NCBI GenBank assembly: GCA_965220485.1
Contig: OZ244832.1
Coordinates: forward strand, 1,426,001 to 1,490,000
Origin: Aldehydirespirator sp965220485
GTDB taxonomy: Bacteria; Actinomycetota; Acidimicrobiia; Acidimicrobiales; Aldehydirespiratoraceae
DNA: 64,000 nt
Direction: 5' to 3'
The position numbers and the translations under genes are program-made. A model generated the notes under the pieces. The model had not been told where the DNA came from. It did no database searches and saw only the letters and a program-made list of their open reading frames with translations. The stretch's first letter is position 1. Each line of letters opens with the position of its first letter. Below, in pieces: positions 52,050 through 59,493 of the stretch.

Positions 52050-52979
52050 CTAACCGCAGCCGGGCAACTCGGCTGGCCCGTCTAGATCGGATGAGGCCAG
52101 AAGCCTCTCCAGCGCGCCGGACCTAGTGGCGTAGGCCACGCCGCCTCCCCCGCGGCGAGAGGCGCCCCAGGCGACGCCCACCACGCTGACCTGACCGTCC
52201 ACCTCGGCCACGAGCGCTGCGCCGGAGTCGCCCACCTCGGTGTCGGCGGCCAGCAGCCAGGAGGGGCGCTCGATGAGCTCGTCTCCGTTGACGATCTCGG
52301 TGCGCACCGTCACCGGCCGGTCGATGCGGAACGGCGTCGGATCGGGCGCGCCCTCCTCCTCCCAGGCCAGCACCGCGCCAAGAGTTCCGTCGGGCGCCGC
52401 CTCGCTGAGGGGAAGCGGTCGCAGGCCGGCGCCCGGCACCCGCAGCACGGCCAAGTCGTTGGCGGGATCGAAGGCCACGGGCACCGCTGCCAGCCTGCGG
52501 CCGTCAATCAACTCAACCTCAGGCTCCTCCATGCCAACCATCAGGTGCGCGATGGTCACGACCAGATCACCGTCTCCGACCCCGAACCCGCTGCCCTCGC
52601 GCACGATCCCCCGGCATGCCGGCCCCGAGACCCTGACCGACGACTCCACGGCCGCGGCCAGATCCGCCTCCGAGAGGCCGTGATCGTCGGGCACCAGGCC
52701 GGGATCGGGAGGATCGTCCAAGGGTGGACGGGTGGACGTCGGGCCGGGATCAGCCCCCTGACCGGTGATGGCGGGCGTCGCGGGAAGCGTGTAGGGCCCG
52801 GACTCCGTCAGGCCGCTCCAGACTGCGACGGCCGCCAGCGCCAAACCGGATGCCGCCGCGATAGTTGCAGCCGCCGCGATGACACGCCACCGACGCAGTC
52901 GCGTCACGAAACCGCCAGCAACCGCGTCGCGCCGTCGCGTCACGAGACCGCCAGCAACCGCGTCGCGCCGTCGCGTCAC
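52050..52979 (-). CDS. Membrane-anchored trypsin-like serine protease
   Basis: A 309 aa protein (or shorter) in which GTG 52979 overlaps the trmI stop (GTGA). The basic N-terminus is repeated (VTRRRDAVAGG twice) before a single transmembrane helix (WRVIAAAATIAAASGLALAA). A Pro-rich linker leads to the protease domain. The catalytic triad is visible: His in VVTIAHLMVG (about residue 141), Asp in PANDLAVLRV (about 173), and Ser in EVGDSGAALVA (about 251). Fold and anchoring resemble MarP or HtrA-like envelope proteases, without a PDZ domain. It probably acts outside the membrane; the substrate is unknown. Confidence 0.85.
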   Translation of the reverse strand: MTRRRDAVAGGLVTRRRDAVAGGFVTRLRRWRVIAAAATIAAASGLALAAVAVWSGLTESGPYTLPATPAITGQGADPGPTSTRPPLDDPPDPGLVPDDHGLSEADLAAAVESSVRVSGPACRGIVREGSGFGVGDGDLVVTIAHLMVGMEEPEVELIDGRRLAAVPVAFDPANDLAVLRVPGAGLRPLPLSEAAPDGTLGAVLAWEEEGAPDPTPFRIDRPVTVRTEIVNGDELIERPSWLLAADTEVGDSGAALVAEVDGQVSVVGVAWGASRRGGGGVAYATRSGALERLLASSDLDGPAELPGCG

Positions 52980-52985
52980 GAAGCC
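52907..52985 (-). repeat. 36-bp tandem repeat carrying the protease start codon
   Basis: CGTCACGA(A/G)ACCGCCAGC and following bases repeat with a 36-bp period, so GTG start candidates lie at 52979, 52943 and 52907. All are in frame, giving N-termini that differ by 12 residues (VTRRRDAVAGGL). The 52979 copy is the one that overlaps the trmI stop. Confidence 0.8.
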
Positions 52986-53752
52986 GCGAGCCGGCTCACG
53001 GTCAGAAAGCCGGTGTGGGCCACCATCCGATGGTTGGGACGCACCGCGTCGCCCTCAACGTGCCATCCCCGATGGAGCACCTCGACGGTCTCGTGCAGGT
53101 CGAACGGCGAATCGTCGAGCGCTTGACGCAGCCTCCGGACCTGGATGATGCTCGGCGTGTAGGCCAGGAGGATCCCGCCGGAGCGGAGAGCCTGCCCGGC
53201 GTGGGGAACGACCCGCCACGGCTCGGGCAGGTCGAGTACCACGCGGTCGAGGTCGCACTCGTCGATGCCCTCGTAGACGTCGCGCACCTCGGTGCGATAC
53301 CGCTCCAGCACCTCGGGCCCGCAAAAGCGCTCGACATTGGCTCGGGCCCGGGCGCAGAAGTCCTCGCGCCGCTCGTAACCCGACACGACCGCGCCCGCCC
53401 GCAGCAGTGCCATCGACAGCGCCCCGGAACCCACCCCGGCCTCCAGCACCCTGGCGCCCGGGAAGATGTCGGCCAGCACAAGGATCGCACCCGTGTCCTT
53501 GGGGTACACCACCTGCGCCCCCCGGGGCATCTTGAGCACCGCGTCGGCCAGGGTCGGGCGCACGGCCAGGAAGGCGGCGCCGCGCGTGGACCGCAGTCTG
53601 GTCCCCTCGGGCGCGCCGATGATGTCGTCGTGGGCGATCACTCCGGTGTGGGTGTGGAACTCGCGGCCCGTGCCCAGATCGAACAGGTAGCGGCGGCTCT
53701 TGCGGTCGATGAGCAGGACCGGCTCGCCCGCCTCGAACGGTCCTCGAGTCAT
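52976..53752 (-). CDS. trmI: tRNA (adenine-58-N1)-methyltransferase TrmI
   Basis: A 258 aa class I methyltransferase from ATG 53752. An N-terminal OB-like domain (VLLIDRKSRRYLFDLGTGRE) with the conserved HTHTGVIAHDDIIGAPEG is followed by the SAM site RVLEAGVGSGALSMALLRAG. Then come GYERREDF and the motif IV block DRVVLDLPEPWRVVPHAG. It makes m1A58 in the T-loop of tRNA, supporting tRNA stability. In actinobacteria trmI is usually found near arc; here a ferredoxin and a protease gene intervene. Confidence 0.95.
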   Translation of the reverse strand: MTRGPFEAGEPVLLIDRKSRRYLFDLGTGREFHTHTGVIAHDDIIGAPEGTRLRSTRGAAFLAVRPTLADAVLKMPRGAQVVYPKDTGAILVLADIFPGARVLEAGVGSGALSMALLRAGAVVSGYERREDFCARARANVERFCGPEVLERYRTEVRDVYEGIDECDLDRVVLDLPEPWRVVPHAGQALRSGGILLAYTPSIIQVRRLRQALDDSPFDLHETVEVLHRGWHVEGDAVRPNHRMVAHTGFLTVSRLAAS

Positions 53753-53979
53753 GGACGGGAGCGGCCGGAGATGTGCCGGACCTCGATTCCTGCACCGGGC
53801 TCAAGCCGCTGCGACAACACCGTTGTCGGCTGGCTGGACCGCAACACCCTTCTGAGCCCCTTGGCCAATCCGGTAGCCACGAACACCGCGAACCAGGCCT
53901 GTGAGCTGCCGAGCAGACCCCGGCGAACCGCGTGGCGAGTGATCCAGGCACCAGCCGAGCTAGGCACCGAGAGCCCCAC
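53749..53979 (-). CDS. Small hypothetical protein upstream of trmI
   Basis: A 76 aa frame whose stop overlaps the trmI ATG (ATGA at 53749-53752), so it is likely translated with it. It has one moderately hydrophobic stretch (GSSQAWFAVFVATGLAKGLR) and a basic C-terminal half ending VRHISGRSRP. No family is recognised. The overlap and strand are the main support. Confidence 0.55.
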   Translation of the reverse strand: MGLSVPSSAGAWITRHAVRRGLLGSSQAWFAVFVATGLAKGLRRVLRSSQPTTVLSQRLEPGAGIEVRHISGRSRP

Positions 53980-53982
53980 CGC

Positions 53983-54195
53983 TCAGATCCGCCTGACTTC
54001 CACCACGGTGGCGCGGCGGCGACCGGCACGGCGTCCGAACACGTAGGCGAGGCCGATCAGCACGCTTGCGGCCACAGCCGCCCCGTAGGCGACCTTGATG
54101 AGCAGCGGCTGGGTCTCGCGGTCAACGTCGGCCTGCAGGTCTCGCAGGGCGTCCTCCAGCGACTCGCGGGTAATGCGCTCGGTGTCCTCGCTCAC
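53983..54195 (-). CDS. Small membrane protein, downstream partner of the holin-X-like protein
   Basis: From GTG 54195, overlapping the upstream stop (GTGA), this gives 70 aa: a coiled helical N-terminus (SLEDALRDLQADVDRETQPL), one transmembrane segment (VAYGAAVAASVLIGLAYVFG) and a basic tail (RRAGRRRATVVEVRRI). Pairs of such small membrane proteins are common in actinobacteria beside holin-like genes. The function is unknown. Confidence 0.7.
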   Translation of the reverse strand: MSEDTERITRESLEDALRDLQADVDRETQPLLIKVAYGAAVAASVLIGLAYVFGRRAGRRRATVVEVRRI

Positions 54196-54491
54196 CGCAG
54201 GCCCCGCTTGCCGACCTGGCGCAACAGCAGTGCGATCACCGCGGCGAGCGCGGCCGCCGCGATCAGGTAGGGAATCCACGACTGGTTGCCGTCGAAGGCG
54301 GTGCCGGTCTCGGTCTGCAGAGCCCGCAGCAACGACAGCAGCAGCAGGATCACCCCAACGACGAGCGCGACGCTTCCGGCAAGTCCCATCGAGACCCATC
54401 GCCCGGCACCCTTCAGCGGACCGAGCAACTCTTGGCGCACGTAGGCCTTCACCAGGTCCACGACTTCTGCTACGCCCTGCCTGCGTGCCAA
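54192..54491 (-). CDS. Actinobacterial holin-X-like membrane protein
   Basis: A 99 aa protein from ATG 54491 with two transmembrane segments (MGLAGSVALVVGVILLLLSL and YLIAAAALAAVIALLLRQVG). A preceding amphipathic helix (GVAEVVDLVKAYVRQELLGP) is typical of the Actinobacterial Holin-X/phage-holin superfamily III group. In genomes these genes are chromosomal and not part of prophages; the role is unknown. The stop overlaps the next small gene. Confidence 0.75.
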   Translation of the reverse strand: MARRQGVAEVVDLVKAYVRQELLGPLKGAGRWVSMGLAGSVALVVGVILLLLSLLRALQTETGTAFDGNQSWIPYLIAAAALAAVIALLLRQVGKRGLR

Positions 54492-54591
54492 AGTTGGATC
54501 CTCCGCCCCTAACGGGCCGTATCGCCCTCATGAGCTTCACGCCCTAGTGGGATCTCACGCTACCGGGTGCCGAGATCGATTCGAGCCTCCA

Positions 54592-54700
54592 GAGGCCGAG
54601 CGAACGGGTAGCAGTGTCGCGAGGATCGCGCGAGGCGCTGAGCGAGGCCGTGGCCCGAGCGGCCCGTGAGCGCAGCGAACAAGAGCGGGCCAGTACGGCC
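54592..54700 (+). repeat. Dispersed intergenic repeat, copy 6
   Basis: Plus orientation, starting GAGGCCGAGCGAACGGG and containing the complete core GGCCGTGGCCCGAGCGGCCC up to AACAAGAGCGGGCC. It is directly followed by a member of a second repeat family at 54710. Confidence 0.86.
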
Positions 54701-54709
54701 ACCGCCGCT

Positions 54710-54803
54710 TAGGACGTGCGCGGATAGCTCTACGGCGTCTCGAATCGCTGGAAACGCAAGCGTCGTTGGTGCTGGCTGTCACCTGTCCGCGTGGCCGCTT
54801 AGG
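54710..54803. repeat. Second repeat family, copy A, overlapping the dacB stop
   Basis: Reads GACGTGCGCGGATAG, then TCTCGAATCGCTGG, and ends TGTCCGCGTGGCCGCTTAGG. It resembles the sequence at 57194-57286, with matching ends (GCGCGGATAG and TAAGG/TTAGGGGC). The dacB TAA lies inside the terminal TTAGGGG of this repeat. Confidence 0.6.
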
Positions 54804-56400
54804 GGCTGTCGTCCGGGCCCGTGACGACGACCGGCGCTCTCGCGGGCTCCGGATGGAGCGCGGCGTCGGCCGAGGACGGCCCGTACGGATGGCCGGCCGC
54901 GGCAGAGATCAGGGCCCGTTGCAGGTCGTTGCAGAAGCCGAGTTCGAAGATGAGGCCCTCCCGGTTGGAGATGAGCGCGAACGTGAGCACGTCACCATTG
55001 CGGGCAACGGTCACTCCCGCCAGGGCCGAGACATCATTGAGAGTGCCGCTCTTGGCCCACACGGGGCTGGCCGACGTCTCCGCGAGCGTGTCGGCCTCCT
55101 CGGAGGGCTGCGAGTCGGCCTCGCAGTCGCGCAGGGTGCCGCTCTCCCCCACGACGGCCAGGCCCCTCACCAGGGGCGAGTCGGGGCCGCCGTCCTGCAG
55201 CAGTCTGGCTATCACGTCGCAGGTCAGCCGGTTGTGGAGCGACAGGCCCGAGCCGTCGCTGATGACTATCCCCGCGGTGGGTCCGCCGAGCAAACTCTCC
55301 CGCTCCAGCACATCGTGCACGTCCGCGACCGCGTCGGCGCGCGCTGAGCCTGAGAATCGTCGGCCGATGTCCTTGAGGAGCATCTCGGCGGTGGTGTTGT
55401 CGGAGTAGCTCAGCATCCGAGCCACGATCTCCGCCATCGGAGGCGACTCGACGCTGCCCAGTGAATAGAGCTCCGACAGCGGCGGAGCGGTGCCCTTGGT
55501 GGCCGGGGCCGAGACGCCGACGCCTCGCGCCTCGATCAGTCCGTCCAACACCTGGGCCGCGTGCAGGGCGGGGTCGGTGGCCCGCACGTTCTGGCGCCGG
55601 CTGGCATAGTCCGCCGACGCCGGGAACGACACGTACCCGTCGTTGAGCAGCAGCGCGGAGAGAGGACCGACCTGGTTGCTGTTGACGTAGGACTGCTTCC
55701 AGATGGGCTGGTTGTCGGGCTGCACGATCTGGCCGGAGTAGTCCCGCTCCGCCTCGGGGAAGCGCGACTCGTCGGCCACGACGCTCCCCTCGACCGTGGT
55801 GATCCCCTGGTCGCGCAGGCTTGCCGCGGCCCGGACGGCCAGATCCGTGAAGTCGGTGTAAGCGGTGGGCTCGGGGAAGCGCCGTATGTAGGACAGTGTC
55901 GACAGCACCGGATCGCCCCGTCCCACCAGGTAGACGTCGCCGGTCAGAACGCCATTGGCCGCGGCTCGCAACTCGTCGGCTCGCACGTAGGCCTCGGTCG
56001 TGAAAGTGGCGGCGGGCCCCGCGGTCTCGAGGATCGCGGCCGCGGTGACGATCTTCATCAGCGACGAGGGCGCCAGCGGCGTGTCGGCCCGCTCACGCAT
56101 GATCGGCTCGCCGTTGCGGTAAGCGGCCAGACAGGTCTGGGGCGGGGCGCTCGGCAGTGCGGCCACGCTGGAGAGTTGCTCGAAGAGGCGGGCCTCGGTG
56201 ACGGGAGCCGACAGCCACGACGGAGTGCGGCGGACGCTCAGCAGCGGCGTGGCCACCACCATCGGGGGAGGGCCGGCGTCGGCGGCCCAGCCCGGATCGG
56301 AGTCGGCGCTGATGCGCCGCGCCTGGACGTACGACCCGACCGCGGTGGTGGCCAGCGCGGCCAGCAGGATCGACACAAGGATTCGACGCATTTCCGCCAT
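54799..56400 (-). CDS. dacB: D-alanyl-D-alanine carboxypeptidase/endopeptidase (PBP4, DacB)
   Basis: A 533 aa envelope penicillin-binding protein from ATG 56400 (an internal ATG at codon 4 is possible). The N-terminal signal anchor MRRILVSILLAALATTAVGS is followed by the serine motif APSSLMKIVT (SxxK, about residue 112). A long insert typical of class C PBPs comes next, then ARMLSYSDNTTAEMLLKDIG (SxN, about 329) and VWAKSGTLNDVSALAG (KSG in place of KTG, about 446). It trims peptidoglycan side chains. Lone gene on the minus strand, divergent from the gene at 56653. Confidence 0.92.
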   Translation of the reverse strand: MAEMRRILVSILLAALATTAVGSYVQARRISADSDPGWAADAGPPPMVVATPLLSVRRTPSWLSAPVTEARLFEQLSSVAALPSAPPQTCLAAYRNGEPIMRERADTPLAPSSLMKIVTAAAILETAGPAATFTTEAYVRADELRAAANGVLTGDVYLVGRGDPVLSTLSYIRRFPEPTAYTDFTDLAVRAAASLRDQGITTVEGSVVADESRFPEAERDYSGQIVQPDNQPIWKQSYVNSNQVGPLSALLLNDGYVSFPASADYASRRQNVRATDPALHAAQVLDGLIEARGVGVSAPATKGTAPPLSELYSLGSVESPPMAEIVARMLSYSDNTTAEMLLKDIGRRFSGSARADAVADVHDVLERESLLGGPTAGIVISDGSGLSLHNRLTCDVIARLLQDGGPDSPLVRGLAVVGESGTLRDCEADSQPSEEADTLAETSASPVWAKSGTLNDVSALAGVTVARNGDVLTFALISNREGLIFELGFCNDLQRALISAAAGHPYGPSSADAALHPEPARAPVVVTGPDDSP

Positions 56401-56494
56401 CGTACGTCACTCACCGAGTTAGATGGTTCCGCACTGCCCCGCCGTGGCGGGGTTTCGGTAGCGTCGGAGGGCCCTGCCGAGCCGATCCCGCGAA

Positions 56495-56670
56495 GGAGCC
56501 GAGCATGGACATCGTGGCCGCCACGCTGTGAGGCGTCGTGTTGTCCGCTCTTGTTCGCTGCGCTCACGGGCCGCTCAGGCCACGGCCTCGCTCAGAGCCT
56601 CGCAAGTCCTCATAAGCTACGGCATACCCGCTCGACCTCTAGGGAGCCCCGCATGGACATCGTGGCCGCC
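56495..56670 (+). mobile_element. Repeat insertion flanked by a direct duplication of a gene start
   Basis: GGAGCC..GCATGGACATCGTGGCCGCC occurs at about 56495-56522 and again at about 56642-56670, on both sides of dispersed repeat copy 7. The left copy opens an 8-codon frame ended by TGA; the right copy opens the intact 128 aa gene. The arrangement is what insertion with a roughly 25-bp target duplication would leave. Confidence 0.65.
56523..56641 (-). repeat. Dispersed intergenic repeat, copy 7
   Basis: Minus orientation, with core GTTCGCTGCGCTCACGGGCC (plus strand), a slightly changed GCTCAGGCCACGGCC and the terminal CCGCTCGACCTCTAG. It sits between the two copies of the start region of the next gene. 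Confidence 0.87.
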
Positions 56671-57039
56671 TTGTTCATCGACGACATCCAGCTCCACCAA
56701 GTTCCGGGGCCCTCCACCCGCATCGACCTGACCGGAGTGCAGTTCTCGGCGGCCGCCCCCGAGCAGGTGCCGCTGGTGTGGGCGCCGCATCTGGTAGTGA
56801 TCGTTCGCTGCGCGCCCGACGAGCCGGGCACCGGCGCGCTGGAGGTTGCGTACTTCCGGGGCGACGAGCGGATCGCCCGAAACGTGCAGCCGCTGCAGGT
56901 GGAGCCGGGGAAGTTCAACTACCGGCTGGTGCGGGCCGAACTCGAGTTCACCGACTACGGCACGGTCGAGGCCCGGGCTCGGATCGACGCTGGCCCGGTC
57001 ATCGTCGTCCCCTACACCCTTCTGCCTCCGCCGGGATAA
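56653..57039 (+). CDS. Conserved hypothetical protein, 128 aa
   Basis: From ATG 56653, with GGGAG 10 bases upstream. The protein is beta-rich and soluble: MDIVAALFIDDIQLHQVPGP, then VQFSAAAPEQVPLVWAPHLV, a glutamate-rich middle and an ending IVVPYTLLPPPG. I do not recognise a named family; the pattern suggests a small beta-sandwich or PilZ-like fold, without proof. Its first codons are duplicated 150 bp upstream by insertion of a dispersed repeat, and its TAA stop directly touches another copy of the same repeat, so the gene is bracketed by two copies in opposite orientation. Confidence 0.75.
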   Translation: MDIVAALFIDDIQLHQVPGPSTRIDLTGVQFSAAAPEQVPLVWAPHLVVIVRCAPDEPGTGALEVAYFRGDERIARNVQPLQVEPGKFNYRLVRAELEFTDYGTVEARARIDAGPVIVVPYTLLPPPG

Positions 57040-57164
57040 GAGGCCGAGCGGGTAGGCGGTGATTCGTGAGGATTTTGGCGAGGCGTTCAGCGAGGCCGTG
57101 GCCCGAGCGGCCCGTGAGCGCAGCGAACAAGAGCGGGAAACACGACGCTGCACCGCGAGGCGGC
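57040..57164 (+). repeat. Dispersed intergenic repeat, copy 8, abutting a stop codon
   Basis: Starts GAGGCCGAGCGGGTAGG at the base after the TAA of the 128 aa gene and runs through the core to ACCGCGAGGCGGC. It is inverted relative to copy 7 on the other side of the gene. Confidence 0.88.
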
Positions 57165-57482
57165 ATCATCTACCCGCGTATGTTCTATGAACATGCGCGG
57201 ATAGTCGCTCCACCGCGTTTCGAATCGCTGGCAATGCAGGCATCACTGCTGCTGCTTCTCATCTATCCGCGCTGCCTCTAAGGGGCCACCCGGATAGGCG
57301 GCCGCGAAGGCACGAGGCACCTGCAATCCGACGGCATCGTGGTGCCGAACCTCACCTATCCGCGCACGTCCTAAGGGGCGACCCGGCCGCTCGGCGGAAT
57401 GCCTGCGCTGCCAGTGAGCGGGGTGCTCCCCCTACCGGTACGCGGCAATCGCTATGGTAAGCCGCCAGGGTCCGCTGAGTGC
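57165..57482. other. Repeat-rich spacer before transketolase
   Basis: About 320 bp without a gene. It holds a near-perfect 16-bp inverted repeat (CTACCCGCGTATGTTC and GAACATGCGCGGATAG, 57170-57204, 3-nt loop). A second-family repeat copy lies at about 57194-57286, ending CCTCTAAGGGGCC. A further TATCCGCGCACGTCCTAAGG follows at about 57357. The region looks like debris of several short mobile repeats. The tkt promoter must lie near its end; GGTACGCGGCAATCGCTATG near 57438 is a weak candidate for a -10 region. Confidence 0.5.
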
Positions 57483-57497
57483 ATGACCGGAGGGGCT

Positions 57498-59471
57498 GTG
57501 ACTGCCATCGGAAGGCTCGGGATCAATGTGGTCAAGGCGCTGGCTATGGACGCTCCCCACGCGGCGCGCTCAGGCCACCAAGGCACCGCGATGGCTCTGG
57601 CCCCGCTGGCCCACGTGCTGTGGACCCGGATCATGCGCTACGACGCCCAACGGCCGGACTGGCCCGACCGGGATCGTTTCGTGCTCTCCGCGGGACACGC
57701 CTCGATCCTGCAGTACGCCATGCTGTACCTGACCGGCCACGGCCTCACCCTCGACGACCTGCAGAACTTTCGGCAGTGGGGGTCGCCCACGCCGGGGCAT
57801 CCCGAGGTCGGCTGCACCGCTGGGGTGGAGGTGACCACCGGTCCACTCGGCCAGGGCATAGCCAACGCGGTGGGGATGGCCATTGCGGAGAGCCAGATGC
57901 GGACGCGCTTCGGCCCCGATGTCTGCGACCACCGCATCTTCGTGATCGCGGGGGACGGGGATCTGTCCGAGGGCATCAGCCACGAGGCCGCCTCCCTGGC
58001 GGGACACCTCGGTCTGGGCCGGTTGGTGGTGGTCTACGACGACAACGAGGTCACCATCGACGGCGGTACCGACCTTGCTCTCTCCGACGACGCGGCAGCC
58101 CGCTTCCGCGCCTATGGCTGGCATGTCACCGAACTCGGCGAGGCAGCCGAGGACCTGGACGCGCTGGAAGCCGGCCTGCGCCGCGCCGCGGCAGTAGAGG
58201 ATCGCCCGTCCCTGGTGATCCTGCGCTCGGTGATCGCTGCGCCCGCTCCCCAGGCATCGGGAACGCCCGCCGCGCACGGCTACGCCATCTTCGACGAGGA
58301 AATCGCCGCGACCAAGGCCCTGATGGGACTACCGGCCACCGAATCGTTCCATGTGCCCTCCGAGGTGCTCGACTACTACCGCGCCGCGGGGACCGCGGGC
58401 CAGGACGAGCGTTTCGCCTGGGAGGCCCGCGCTGCGGCCTTCGACGGCGACCGCGACGGTCTGGAGGCGTGCCTGGCCGCGACGGGCCGCCCCGGCTGGG
58501 CCGACGCTCTGCCATCGTGGGAGCCGGGCCAGTCCGTCGCCACCCGCAAGGCCTCCAACGTCACCCTGCAGGCCCTGCTGCCGGTGGTTCCAGGACTCAG
58601 CGGCGGTGGCGCCGACCTCACCGGCAACACCGGCACAGCCATGGCCGACGCCGGGGTGTTCTCAACCCGTGGTCGTGGAGGCCGCCAGATCTATTTCGGC
58701 GTGCGCGAGCACGCCATGGGGGCAATCGCCAACGGCATGGCCCTGCACGGCGGAGCCATCCCTGTGGTGGGCACGTTCCTGGTATTCGCCGACTACATGC
58801 GGCCCGCAGTGCGGCTCGCCGCTCTGTCGAAGGCCAAAGTCATCTTCGTGTGGAGCCACGACTCGGTGGGGGTGGGCGAGGACGGCCCCACCCACCAGCC
58901 GGTGGAGCACCTGGCCTCGCTGCGGGCCATACCGGAACTCAGGGTGATCAGGCCCGCTGACTCCACCGAGACGGTGGGCGCATGGCGAATCGCGTTGGAG
59001 TCCGAGGGTCCGACCGCGCTGATCCTCACCCGCCAGGGGGTGCCCGTGCTCGAGGGCACCCGGGCCGAGGCGGTCGCAACAGGGGGCTACGCGCTGCGCG
59101 AGCCCGACGAGCCCAGCCTGACGCTGGTGGGCACGGGCAGCGAGGTGTCGGTGTGCTGCGACGCCGCGGCGCTCCTCGCCGCCGACGGAGTCGCGGCCCG
59201 CGTGGTGTCGCTGCCGTGTTGGGAGCTGTTCGCCCAGCAGGCCTACTCCGAGCAGGCTCGCGTGCTGCGGCCCGACCTGCCGTCGCTGGCGGTGGAGGCG
59301 GGCAGCACCATGGGCTGGAGCCGCTGGACCGACGACGCCGTCGGCATCGACCGTTTCGGTGCTTCGGCACCGGGCGCGGTGGTGATGGAGAAGCTCGGGA
59401 TCTCCGCCTCCAACGTGGCCGACAAGGCTCGGGGCCTGCTGGCTGGCATGCTGCCCCGGGCCGCGCTATGA
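57498..59471 (+). CDS. tkt: Transketolase
   Basis: A 657 aa enzyme if read from GTG 57498, which has GGAGGGG directly upstream; ATG 57483 is an alternative start five codons earlier. The N-terminal half shows GHQGTAMALAPLAHVLW, GHASILQYAMLYLTGHG, TTGPLGQGIANAVGMA and the thiamine-diphosphate site GDGDLSEGISHEA...YDDNEVTIDG. The central part has GGGADLTGNTGTAM and RQIYFGVREHAMGAIANGMA, and the C-terminal domain is present. It transfers two-carbon units in the pentose phosphate pathway. Transaldolase follows 22 bp downstream, so the two form a pentose-phosphate operon, as in many actinobacteria. Confidence 0.96.
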   Translation: MTAIGRLGINVVKALAMDAPHAARSGHQGTAMALAPLAHVLWTRIMRYDAQRPDWPDRDRFVLSAGHASILQYAMLYLTGHGLTLDDLQNFRQWGSPTPGHPEVGCTAGVEVTTGPLGQGIANAVGMAIAESQMRTRFGPDVCDHRIFVIAGDGDLSEGISHEAASLAGHLGLGRLVVVYDDNEVTIDGGTDLALSDDAAARFRAYGWHVTELGEAAEDLDALEAGLRRAAAVEDRPSLVILRSVIAAPAPQASGTPAAHGYAIFDEEIAATKALMGLPATESFHVPSEVLDYYRAAGTAGQDERFAWEARAAAFDGDRDGLEACLAATGRPGWADALPSWEPGQSVATRKASNVTLQALLPVVPGLSGGGADLTGNTGTAMADAGVFSTRGRGGRQIYFGVREHAMGAIANGMALHGGAIPVVGTFLVFADYMRPAVRLAALSKAKVIFVWSHDSVGVGEDGPTHQPVEHLASLRAIPELRVIRPADSTETVGAWRIALESEGPTALILTRQGVPVLEGTRAEAVATGGYALREPDEPSLTLVGTGSEVSVCCDAAALLAADGVAARVVSLPCWELFAQQAYSEQARVLRPDLPSLAVEAGSTMGWSRWTDDAVGIDRFGASAPGAVVMEKLGISASNVADKARGLLAGMLPRAAL

Positions 59472-59493
59472 AGCCGAAGAGGATTGGGTTGAG

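Noticed and set aside
54192..54491. Prophage holin
   Set aside because: No other phage gene is nearby, and such holin-X-like genes are normal chromosomal genes in actinobacteria.
54555..54782. A 75-codon minus-strand frame between the holin-like gene and dacB
   Set aside because: Most of it is the dispersed repeat read in reverse, with no recognisable start site or conserved content.
57479..58960. A 493-codon open frame overlapping transketolase in another frame
   Set aside because: Composition is Arg/Gly/Pro-rich with no motif, and the transketolase frame is unmistakable; it is a shadow of high third-position GC.
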